The notes under the pieces: generated by a model
Told to the model about the DNA's origin: nothing
Databases searched by the model: none
Seen by the model: the letters and a program-made list of their open reading frames with translations, nothing else
Shown here: positions 13,375 to 22,796 of the stretch, piece after piece
Numbering within the stretch: the first letter of the stretch is position 1
How the letters are laid out: the number at the start of each line of letters is the position of its first letter
Program-made: the position numbers and the translations under genes
Assembly: GCA_973895155.1 (NCBI GenBank)
Contig: OZ316896.1
Coordinates: forward strand, 21,638,001 to 21,702,000
Direction of reading: 5' to 3'
Source of the DNA: Marsupella aquatica
Taxonomy: Eukaryota; Marchantiophyta
Length of the DNA stretch: 64,000 nt

Positions 13375-13756
13375 TGTGATCTGTAGCTTGGAGAGCAAAA
13401 CATAAGACACTTTGACCCATTCATAAATCATACGCAGTATCTATGGAAGAGTGCAAACATTGCGCTCACATCCATTGATTGATTCATTGTAAAAGACTGA
13501 ATGCTCTATCCAGAGTCAGTCGCGCATACTGCTTAAGTGCAGGCACTCCTGCCCTTCAAACGAGTTTGAAAAGAGCCAGGCGCGCCATAGGAAGCTCAAA
13601 CACGTGTTGGGCAACAGACTGCCTTACACCCGCGCCACTTTACAGTAAGGAGTAAAGAGCTAAAAACAAGCCCTACGATAAGAACGGAAGTGAAAGTGGG
13701 AAGACGTCGAGACCAGAACACAGAAGGGAAACACTTCACAAGGGAAACACTTCACA
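13375..13756 (-). repeat. 5' LTR of Copia-1
   Basis: A 382-bp LTR matching 8628-9009 with very few differences. The element's leader and primer-binding site follow on the minus strand at 13374 and below. Confidence 0.95.
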
Positions 13757-14043
13757 ACATATAACATGAAGGAACAATCATCCGCGGGCGGCAGACAGGG
13801 GCTCAGCCCAAGTGGAATGGAGCGCGTCCAGGGAGCGGCCCTGCTGGCAACCAAGTGGAACAGAAAGAGAGAAACAACGACAGCTAACTACGTGTTGCTG
13901 AAAACGATAGCTAACTACGTGTCGCTGAAAACTACAACTAATGCAAATGCTGACTAGTCTGTCTACGTATATCTATACGGTCATCAACAGGTCGATCGCT
14001 TCCAGTCGTATGTCAGAATTAAGGAAGACAATTCAGATTGACA
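13757..14043 (-). repeat. Left (3') LTR of Copia-2, second part
   Basis: It resumes with the duplicated ACATA (13757-13761) and ends GATTGACA. It is followed by CACCCCCC, which on the element's strand is a polypurine tract GGGGGGTG directly before the LTR. Confidence 0.95.
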
Positions 14044-15731
14044 CACCCCCCAGATTCTGAACATTCGAACTGGTAGGAAAGAGTTCCAGGCCAAGAAGAT
14101 TCACGAAGTGTAGAAAGTTGCTTCCAGTGAGTGGCTTCGTCAGTCCATCTGCAGGCATGTCTTTCGTAGACAGATACTCAATGATAACAGAACCCTGCAT
14201 CACTTGCTCTCGAACAAAATGATATGGTACGTCTATATGCTTTGTCCTGAAGTGGTGAGCTGGATTGATCGTGAGTGAGATTGCTGGTTTATTATCTCCA
14301 TTGATCAATACCTTGTGAACATCTGGTGCATCATCCTGTAATTCCCTCAGCAGTCGTTTGAGCCACATCATGGCCTCTTTGGTGGCAAGAGAATAAGCTA
14401 TCTATTCACTCTCAGTCGAGGAGGTTGCAGTCACAGGTTGCTTCCGATCCGAGATTTCCAAGACACCGGGCCATTTGTGAGTTTAAAAAGGTATCCACTA
14501 GTAGATTTGCAATCACTGATGTTATTAGCATAAGATGAGTCAGAGTAGCCAACGAATCCAAGCGAATGAACTTCAAGTCCTGTAACTGACGTTGGACGGA
14601 AACATATGCCCCCGCATATGCCAAGGTAGATCGTGCCACAAAGGTAACTGTAGACCCTCCGCAAGAAGCTCTCATGCTCTGGAGCTGGATTGTGGGCAAA
14701 TTGGCCAAGTCGTGAACATCGTTCAGACAAATCAGGTCGTGTCCACACAGCAGCATACATTACTGACCCCAACATTGCTTGGTATAACTGTCGCTGATCA
14801 GCTATTGCAATAGCTGAGTATGGAACAAGTGAAGTGGTATCAATAGATGGCGACTGTGCTGGACGAGCATCTTCCATATGAAATCGACGAAGGATCTTCC
14901 GAATGTATGTATGTTGTGATAAGTAGAGAGTCTTTTCCACACGGTTCCGACAGATAGAGATTCCAAGATAATCGGTTATCTCACCCAAGTCACCGTGTAC
15001 TTGAAATTGTGCAGCCAAGAGAGCTTTGATGCATTGAATTCCGTGAAGATTCTTAGAGATGATGACAATGTCGTCTACCCACAGGACCAACAGATCACCA
15101 AGATCATTGCGGAGTACACAAGGATCAGACTCCAATGGTAGAAACCCATTCTGAATAAGATATTCAATAAGAGTTACGTACCACAATTTGTTTGACTGCT
15201 TGAGGCCATAAAGTGCACGGAGAAGAAGCCAAACAAGTAGAACACCATAGGCATCGTAGGTCTCATAGCCAGGTGGTGGACGAATGTAAATGGGATGATC
15301 CGATGCCATTAGGCTGTTGAGGAAAGCGGTGATAATATCAACACAATGTGCTTCAAGATCAGCAGATGCAACGTGAGCCATTACTGAATGAAAAGTCTCT
15401 GGGCGGACAACAGTGGCGAAAGTGTCCTCGTAGTCCATCCCGGGACGTTGCTTGTCCCCTCGGGCCACCAGGCAAGCTTTGTAAAGCCCATCCCGTTTCA
15501 CATTGTATACCCACTTGGATGGGATCAACCGTGCTCCTGGTGGAAGCGTCAAAAGATTTGCCACTCGAAGCTTGTGTAGTTGTTGAAGTTCAAGAGCCTC
15601 CGCTTCCTTCCATTTGGCAGCATCAGGTCTGGTCATAGCTTCCTTGTGTGAACGAGGAAAGTCATCCAGAGTTTGTGGATAAAGAGCGGCAGCATAGCTA
15701 TAAAGAAGAGTAGGCGGAAGTGCAGTAAGTA
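14044..15731 (-). pseudogene. Copia-2 pol, RT and RNase H part
   Basis: The 3' part of the Copia-2 pol gene. The RT frame 15636-14431 carries SKWVYNVKRDG, DYEDTFATVVRPETF and LVLWVDDIV (the YVDD-box equivalent). RNase H (14371-14033) carries GDNKPAISL and ends with DMPADGLTKPLTG. A frameshift near 14440 and a stop (TAG in place of the Tyr of EYVAY) near 14402 break it. At 15731 the coding sequence is cut by the DNA transposon and resumes at 27476. Confidence 0.9.
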
Positions 15732-15763
15732 AACACGATTTCGGACCGACCGAGAAGTGTGTC
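15732..15763 (+). repeat. Left terminal inverted repeat of the DNA transposon
   Basis: About 32 bp starting AACACGATTTCGG. It pairs with the reverse complement of 27440-27471 at 24 of 32 positions by hand alignment. Confidence 0.75.
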
Positions 15764-15969
15764 GGAGTTCTCGTTTAGCCCGATCCCGTTTTTTTTCTAA
15801 GGCAATGCAATGACCGATAAAACTGGAAAAAACTCTCTGAAACGCCACTTTCCTCCATTGCATCGCCGCGGGAATGCAGGGAGCGATACGTGCATCGGGT
15901 TTTACATTCCGTCAGTGAAAAAGTCCGAACTGCGAGTAACTTGGTCCAAACCGCGTAATCCAGGAACGA

Positions 15970-16075
15970 CCACGCACTAACCCAGGTAAAGGGGAAACTT
16001 AACCATGGTTAAGGGGAAATTAACCATGGTTTAGAGCGTCTCCTATATAAAGAGGAGCGGGCTGCCCATAAAACG
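15970..16075 (+). promoter_or_regulatory. Putative promoter at the left end of the DNA transposon
   Basis: Two TTAACCATGG palindromes (about 15998-16011 and 16019-16032) precede a TATA box TATATAAA at 16044-16051. A start of transcription near 16075 is expected. It would drive the plus-strand genes through a leader of about 1 kb, possibly containing introns. The next plus-strand gene starts at 17122. Confidence 0.55.
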
Positions 16076-16178
16076 TTTGCTTTCGCCAGAGCAAATATCT
16101 CCTGACTGAGAGCGAATACCAAACTCCCATCAAGTCTTACAATCCTCCCAAGCGATTCGACTCTTTCTATCGAAAACC

Positions 16179-16510
16179 CGATAAATTTATCAGAACAGCC
16201 ATTCCTGTTCAAGTTCTCCATGTAAGACTAACTAGTCATTTAGTGTAAAATGTCCAGATCCGAGCGGACTGCGATAAATTTATCGCATTCTGCATTCCTC
16301 TGTTGCAATCATTTGATCCAGTGTTTAGAGAGGTGTTGCCTTCATTCCGATAAATTTATCGGAGTCTTCATTCCTTTCATGGAAAGAGGAGTACTTGAGA
16401 ATCCGATAAATTTATCGGAGTTGTCATTTTTATGAAAGATTGACTTCAGGGCTTAGGTGTCTGAGGAAGTCATATTTTCAATTCGAATGCGGAGTGCGAT
16501 AAACTTATCG
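16179..16510. repeat. Cluster of five palindromic CGATAAATTTATCG motifs
   Basis: Copies at 16179-16192, 16272-16285, 16348-16361, 16404-16417 and 16497-16510. The first four read plus-wise with CATTCC or CATTTT exactly 7 bp after the core. The fifth reads minus-wise with CATTCG 7 bp from the core. They lie in the leader or promoter-proximal DNA before the F-box-like gene. Confidence 0.95.
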
Positions 16511-17121
16511 CATCCTCCTGTGAGAATCATTTTCCTTTGTTTTGTTTGGAGACTCATCTTCATCTCTGATGTCGCAATGTTGCCGGGTTTTGGAGGCACA
16601 ATGGAAGGTTGATTGCACTCCGTGGACAACAGGTATTGTGACAAATGGCTGTCTTCCTTGAAAATCGTGTCAAACGTGCACGCCGGTTGTACAAGAGACT
16701 CGTGCGACTCAAAGTTCTCCCCATCGGTATAGGAGCATTGTGGATGGGTGGTACTGAATGATGCAGGAGTTCCAATTCGTTCGAGGTTGATGTTAACGGC
16801 GTGTTTACATTCTTTGGAGTTTTCTTGTAACTATTGTTGTCGTCATCTTGACAACAAGTACCACAAACAAGCTCACTTCTGTTGTAAGATTTGGAACGAA
16901 GACCCTTGGGTGAACCTTTCACGATGAGTGTTTCGACCTTTTCATTGAGGCGCGTCTTGGAAGGACATATTTAAATAAACAAGTCCTACCCTTGCGCAGC
17001 GAATATAATACGTCACGAGTCCTAATCATTAAACTGTCGTGCAGGGTTGGTACTGTGGATGTGTTCGGTTACACCTAGTGATTGAAGGTATTTTTATTGG
17101 TGGTTTTGGTAGCTCTACTTC

Positions 17122-18696
17122 ATGGCTGCATCGGAGAATCTAATTGTTGCAAAGATGGGATCCGTTTTAGCCCACGAGCGTAGGAAATATATTCGAGGAA
17201 AAGTGCCCGGTGTGGAATGCGGAAGTTTGTTGAATGGACTTCCCGATGAACTCGTTGAATCTCACATTTGGCCCCTCCTAGCCTTGTCTTGCACACAAGA
17301 TGAACACCTTGGCCTTGACCTAAAACTTCTATCAAAAGAACGACTGACTCGAATGAGAACAATCATTTGTCTTGGAGCCACCTCAAAGAAATGGAACCAT
17401 CTTGTTGTTGGTACACGATTTTAGGCGCTATTGAAATATGCAGTCTGTGAGATCAATGACATAAACAAAATGCTCGCAAGCATTCCTAATGCCGACCTTC
17501 TCTCAAACATACATATTGCTAGGGTCTTCCGAGAGGAAACTCATTTCCTCCCTCCCATAGATATGCTTGGGTGCTTTTCGTATGAGCAGTTAGATCAGTT
17601 TTATAGAGTTTGGATAAATCTTGGAGAAAGCGGGAAGCGGACAATTCTTGCATGGCATGGACGAGTCTGAGTGGATGAGGCATTGCTGCGAACATCCGAT
17701 AAATTTATCGCACTCCTCATTCCTCTAGTTGATTTTGGGTGCTCTAAGGTTTTCTGGAGAAGAGCTTGTAAAGAAACACTTTGAATGTAATTGACTCTGC
17801 CTCCCCTGACTTTGGGTTGTGTGGTCCAGAGTGTATTTGTTTGCCTCTTCGGACGATTAGCTGACAAGTGCATTGGCTTCACAGCCCATTATACAAGGTA
17901 CTGTAAAGTTGGATGAAACTTGTAGAATTGTAATTAGTATGTTCTCCAAAAATTATTCCTGATTTCTATTTGGTGATCAGGCCATGCTCGAGCGACGCAT
18001 TTTTGTACCCTACCCGGATCCTCCAGAATGGGGGAATGGAGCCATGCTGGACCAGCTAAGGAGGCTGGATGAGTCACTAATTTTAAAGATATGCAGGCTG
18101 GTAGTAAAACCGTTTTACCATAACGCATTTCACTTCTACATAGATCAGGTAGGGGGAGAAATTTATATTCGGTGGGATAGATATGTTGGATTTTCTAGAA
18201 GAGTTATCCTACTTTTTCTGAAACCGGTGCAGTAAGACATTTTATACTCCACTGCTGTCATGTTGTGAAGGGCAATCCTGCTTATGAGCCAGAATTATAT
18301 GCCGACAACAGACGTAGAGCATTCGATGAGATTCAGGATGTGATTGACGAGCTGGACAATCCTCTTGCCACCGAGTTTTTTATTGACACTGGTGGGAAAC
18401 TATATTCATACAAGATTCGTCAACTCCCCCCCTAGCCGGTTTGTGCGCTCTTTAACTTGATCTATGTAAGTTGCCTATGGACGAACGTCCTTGCCAATGG
18501 TGAGATCTGTCCATGCTGCACAAATGCTTGTTGTGACATTCCGTCACGCCGGTATTCAGTAGCAGTAGTGAATCCTCAGACTGGTGAAGTTGATTTCCAT
18601 TGGTTGTGGGCTTATGATCATCGCGTCACTCATATTCCCCAATGGCCCAAGAAGCGGATCGAACGCTTCGCTCTGGCGAGGTTCAACTATGATTAG
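17122..18696 (+). pseudogene. F-box-like gene of the DNA transposon, broken
   Basis: The first exon starts MAASENLIVAKMGS. Residues about 34-95 contain LLNGLPDELVESHIWPLL and CLGATSKKWNHLV, the beginning and end of an F-box-like helix bundle. A TAG at 17422 interrupts the frame, which continues as ALLKYAVCEINDINKML to 17670. After a probable intron (acceptor tttggtgatcag before 17984) the frame reads MLERRIFVPYPDPPEWGNG, then shifts near 18240-18285, meets a TAG at 18433 and continues with NGEICPCCTNACCDIPS to the final stop at 18696. F-box proteins recruit substrates to SCF ubiquitin ligases. A transposon-borne copy might have interfered with host protein turnover; this is inference. The exon structure is approximate. 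Confidence 0.6.
17697..17710 (+). repeat. Palindromic motif copy inside the F-box-like gene (intron)
   Basis: CGATAAATTTATCG followed 7 bp later by CATTCC, just behind the coding sequence ending near 17670 and before the next exon. Confidence 0.95.
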
Positions 18697-18793
18697 GGTT
18701 TAGGTTTAGGGGTTAAGGTTTTGGATTTAGGGTTCCGTAGCTGATTCTTCGACCTGTACACTCGGCCGTCAATTTAAAGAAGGCTCACTTTTG

Positions 18794-18877
18794 CGATAAT
18801 TTTATCGGTCTCTTTGTCCTTGTGTGATGAGATGTCGTGTCCACATGTGCTGTGAGATTGGTGCGATAATTTTATCG
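18794..18877 (+). repeat. Two palindromic motif copies before the ParB-methyltransferase gene
   Basis: CGATAATTTTATCG at 18794-18807 and 18864-18877. The second is followed 7 bp later by CATTGG and lies 38 bp before the gene's ATG, so it is in the promoter or leader. Confidence 0.93.
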
Positions 18878-19884
18878 CTCTTTGCATTGGAATTTGTTTA
18901 TTTGCAGACTTTGCCATGGCTGCTAGTGGAAAGAGTGGATCTGCTGAGGCAGAAAGTCTCATGACAAGCCTCACCAATGCAATTTGGACGAGTGAAGACA
19001 TTTGTGAAGAGGTCAAGTGTATCAAGAAGTCATGGTACTTCCGTGACGCCAGATTACAGTCCACGGGTTTCGAAGATTGTGCTACCCCAATCCTTTGGGT
19101 CCAGTTGCAAAAATCGGCGAAGGTTAATGTTTCATATGGCCCTGTCATTGCTGTTGCCGTCGTCGAGTTCATGGTTGGCCACGGGGAGGGAAAAGTGTTG
19201 ATAGAGGGCCTTAGTTTCTTGACAATGTGTGGGCGCAAGGGTTTCACATCTCTCATTGTTACTCTCGATAACTTTGATGAGAAATCGATGGACAGTTATC
19301 CAGAAGATCCCCTTGTTGCCGAAGTTCGGGCAGCAAGAGAGATGAATGTTATGGGTTCGGCTTGGATCGGCCAGTATGTGCAAGATTGTGATGCCATCAT
19401 GCTTCCAAGGGTGAACGCAGAGTACAAGAGACTTGTGGGTGAAGAGTTCAAACCTGTCCGCAAAATTGTTTTCAAGAAACCAGGTTCAAGTGGCAGCGGT
19501 GGTTCTAATGCCGATAAAATGTCGGGGCGGAAAGAACCATTGCAATCCTCTACACATATTGACGTGGACGAACCTACAACTTCTGGTCGGGTTCCGGGAA
19601 GTGGAAGAGGGAAAGGGAGAGGTAGCGGCAGGGAAGATGCCGCGGGAACCTCTGACGGTGGGAAGAAGAGCCAAGAAACTGGCGGTAGTGGGAGAGGCCA
19701 GGGCAACCGTCGAGGACCATCCATTAAACCAAGCGAAAGTAAAGGATCCGAGGGATCCGGGCCATCTGGTTCTGGACTTAGCACAAAGAGGAAGAAGACT
19801 AGCTGGACTGAGACGGTGGCTGCAGAAGTAGATAGAGCTCCGTCAATTCCATCAGTTCCAGTCGCGGTTCCTGCGGCGCCATTG

Positions 19885-20046
19885 GTAAGTACTACGTCGT
19901 TGTACTGTTTAACAAATACGAAATCCGATAAAAATCTCGTTGTTTATTTCCTGAATTGCGGATTGTGGAGTTATGTTCAACAAATGCGAACTCCGATAAA
20001 AATCTCGCAGTTTCTTTCCTTAATTGAATTTGCAACGCTTTTGTAG
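19885..20046 (+). other. Intron 1 of the ParB-methyltransferase gene with two motif copies
   Basis: GTAAGT...TTGTAG. It contains CGATAAAAATCTCG at 19926-19939 and 19994-20007. On the minus strand each has TATTTG or CATTTG exactly 7 bp from the core, so the asymmetric version of the motif is kept. Confidence 0.85.
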
Positions 20047-21101
20047 GCTGATCAGGAGGAGGAGACGGCTCTTTCGATGTATGAGACGGATGCGATCAAG
20101 GCAGAGCTCAGTCTTCTGATGCAATGAAGGGTGCAAAGGACAACTGTGCTTCTGCATGTCGACAATCTCATATTTGATGAGGAGGGGGATTTGTCAACTT
20201 TGATTAGACCAGTGGATAGATTGCATGTGGAAAATATCAAGATACTTCTCATGAAAAACCCCACCAACTTCAGTGCCCCGTTCGTGCTGTGTGTGGATCC
20301 GAAGGATTGTCCCACAACTGCAGATTGGGACATCCTGAAGTCAAGGGTATGGAAGTATAGAATTATTGGAGGGAATCATGGTGCTCGGGCAAAGTCCGAG
20401 TTGTTTAAAATGTACGGGAAGTAAATATATGGTGAGCTGGAAGCTTGGGTTTACGAGATCCGAGGTCCGAAAGTTAGGCTTCCAGCATAACTATGACCAG
20501 GAGTATCGAAAGAACATGACTAAAATTGACCAAGTTCGCGCTTGTCACAATATTTTCCTTGAAATGGGTGTGGGCTCGACTAAAGATGTCCGCGAAGCAT
20601 GTTGTCAAGAATGCATGATGGAGTACACGCCAGGAGTTCGTGACTCCATGGCCAAACATGATCCGGCTTTCCAAATTGCTTTCCGAACAGGTGAAATTTG
20701 GGAACTTCAGGAGCAGATTTTCCAGATGTGGGAGAAAGGTATTAGGACAACCCAAAAAAATTGTGGCAACGACGAACGCAAAGGGAAAGGTAAAACCTTT
20801 GACGGTAAGGGAGATTAAAATGAATAAACTTGCTGGTGACCTCAACTTAAATTCATTTCGAGGTCTCCAAGGACTGTCAAATAAGGAGCATGTCAAGCGT
20901 CTCTTGAACAGGGTTATCGGGAAGGTGATCACTTTGGATCAAATGCACAAGGAAGGTGAGAAGTTGAAAAAGCTTGCCAAGGTGAAGAAACTATTTTTGC
21001 AGATATCTGGTCAGCCAGATTGGGCAACATGCAGAGAAATGTTTCCCAACAAAACAGATGTCTCGGTCCTTGGCATATGGGCGGAGAAATTGAGTGACGC
21101 G

Positions 21102-21352
21102 GTAAGCATTCCTCTCACAGCATGCTCTATCGCGAGATTTTTATCGGCTTTAGCATTCCTTTGTTGGTTTCTAAGCGATTGCATCTATCAGCTAGCGTGC
21201 TCCATCGCGAGATTTTTATCGGCTTTAGCATTTCTTTGTTGGTTTCTAAGCAATTCCATCTATTGGCTAGCGTGCTCCATCTCGAGATTTTTATCGGCTT
21301 TAGCATTCATCTCACGCTATTCTAACTGTAGATGTGTCTGACATTTTTACAG
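21102..21352 (+). other. Intron 2 of the ParB-methyltransferase gene with three tandem motif units
   Basis: GTAAGC...TTTACAG. About 75-bp units repeated three times, each with CGAGATTTTTATCG (21133-21146, 21208-21221, 21283-21296) and GCATT(C/T) 7 bp later. An ORF runs through the intron, so the splice is inferred from the exact phase match DA|LKINSKRK and from loss of protein-like sequence. Confidence 0.85.
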
Positions 21353-22509
21353 CTGAAGATTAATTCAAAAAGAAAAAGCAAAGTGGTTCCGGCTGTCACT
21401 TATAATTCTGCGGGGGAGGTTATTGTTCCCTCAGCTGAAATCCCTTATGTGTTTAAGAATTTTGTGCTTGCTGCAATCGATAAGTACAATCGGCTGAGGT
21501 CCTTAGGCGAGGGCACAGCAGAAGCGTTTGAACAAACATGGAAAAATGCAGACGGGGATTCTTTTTCCTACTATCTCCATGTTGGTGATGTTCAAATTTT
21601 GGATTCTTTTGTTCAGCCAAGGGCTTACACCCTTGCGATTGCGGATATTCCGTATGGTTTTAATGCTCCTAGTTCGGAGTTTGATGAAGTGGCCTTCACA
21701 GAAAAGGACATTTTAGACATGTTGACAAGTTTCTCAAAGATGACGACCGCTAAGCAGTGGAGGTTTGTTGTGATCCATTCACTACAACAAACGCATATGG
21801 TGATGTCTGCACTAGAGAGTGTATGCAACTGTGGGATCGAGGCTGGAATCTGGGAGAAGACTAATATTCATGAGCGTCCCGCTAGCGCTCGATTGGCGTG
21901 GGGTTTTGAGAACTGGTCGATAGGTTTCTATAGCGAGGAAGGCATTTGGAACATGAACATGTACAATTTCCAACCGGATGAGTCTCGCGTCAATATCATC
22001 AAGGTTCCATGTGTAACCAAGAAGTCCGTTGGTCCGTTGGGATTTATTGTGAACCCATATCAGAAGCCTGTTGGTTTGGGGGCTTGGTTTGTTTCCCATT
22101 TCTCTGAGAAAAAGGATTGGGTTATTGATCTTTGTTGTGGAACTGGATCAACATTAGCTGCTACGCTCCTCAATTCTCGCCAGGGTTGTGCTGTTGATAA
22201 GAGTTCTGCGCAGATTGATTTTGTAAAATCCCGGATCATGATTCTGGAGTCAAACTGGAATTTATATGAAGAATCCCAGATTGAAGGGCACGGCGTTGAA
22301 GGTTATGAGATTCAACCACCAATTGCAGGCCAATTGGGTGTTCTCAGGACATCGACTTACATAGTTGAGGTCGTGAAGGAGACCGAAGAGGAACAAGAAG
22401 AAACTGAGGAAGAGCCTCCCAAAACACCAAATGAGGATGATCTCAATGACATGTTATTAGATTAGTTGCGTGTGCTCGTTAGGATAATGTCAATCACCAA
22501 TGGAGTTGT

Positions 22510-22649
22510 CGATAAATTTATCGGATTCTGTATTCCATGAGGAAGAACCTTTGTCACATTTATTAATGCGATAAATTTATCGAACTTTGCATATATCGGA
22601 CTGTCGCGGTGTTCTAGCTGGGGGAATGGAGTTGTCGATAATCTTATCG
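22510..22649 (+). repeat. Three palindromic motif copies in the convergent intergenic region
   Basis: Copies at 22510-22523, 22569-22582 and 22636-22649 between the stops of the methyltransferase (22465) and the transposase-like gene (22797). TATTCC, CATATA and CATTTT follow at 7 bp. This is the 3' end of both transcription units. Confidence 0.93.
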
Positions 22650-22796
22650 GACTTAGCATTTTATTCTCTAACTGGTTTGTCATTGCAATTATTTAAAAAA
22701 AAAAGATATCATTATAGCTGCCGAGTACATAGTCCCAGAACGATAACCACTATACATATTCATGGGAACGATAACCATTATAACTTAAACCTGCAA

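Larger units (their letters stand above)
8623..13761 (-). mobile_element. Young Copia retrotransposon (Copia-1) nested in the LTR of Copia-2
   Basis: The element is 8628-13756, with LTRs of 382 bp at 8628-9009 and 13375-13756 that are almost identical (I noticed about two substitutions). The target duplication ACATA is perfect (8623-8627, 13757-13761). The polypurine tract on the element's strand is GGGGGGTG beside the 3' LTR. The near-identical LTRs and exact target duplication mean a recent insertion. It is the same broad family as Copia-2 (similar gag, same primer site) but has a different LTR. Confidence 0.95.
18916..22465 (+). pseudogene. ParB-like domain fused to beta-type N6/N4 DNA methyltransferase
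   Basis: Three exons, 18916-19884, 20047-21101 and 21353-22465, with GTAAGT/AG and GTAAGC/AG introns; both junctions are phase 0. About 1045 aa. Exon 1 encodes an unknown N-terminal domain and a Gly/Ser/Arg-rich linker. Exon 2 has a ParB/Srx-like stretch LLHVDNLIFDEEG ... KYRIIGGNHGARAKSEL, the GNHR-type box. Exon 3 has methyltransferase motif IV as ADIPYGF (a DPPY variant), then NPYQKPVGLGAW, then motif I VIDLCCGTGST. This IV-before-I order is that of the beta class (N6_N4_Mtase). Damage: TGA at 20125, TAA near 20409, frameshifts near 20470 and 20745. Exon 3 is intact. ParB-methylase fusions are typical of bacterial phages, so capture from bacteria or phage is plausible. Confidence 0.75.

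Noticed and set aside
16560-16922. 120-codon minus-strand ORF (MKGSPKGLRSKSYNRSEL...)
   Set aside because: It lies in the presumed leader of the plus-strand genes, ends in low-complexity sequence, has no recognisable domain and no promoter on its strand.
20640-21341. 233-codon ORF as one protein
   Set aside because: Only 20745-21101 of it is exon sequence; the tail with three repeats of IARFLSALAFLCWFLS is translated intron 2.
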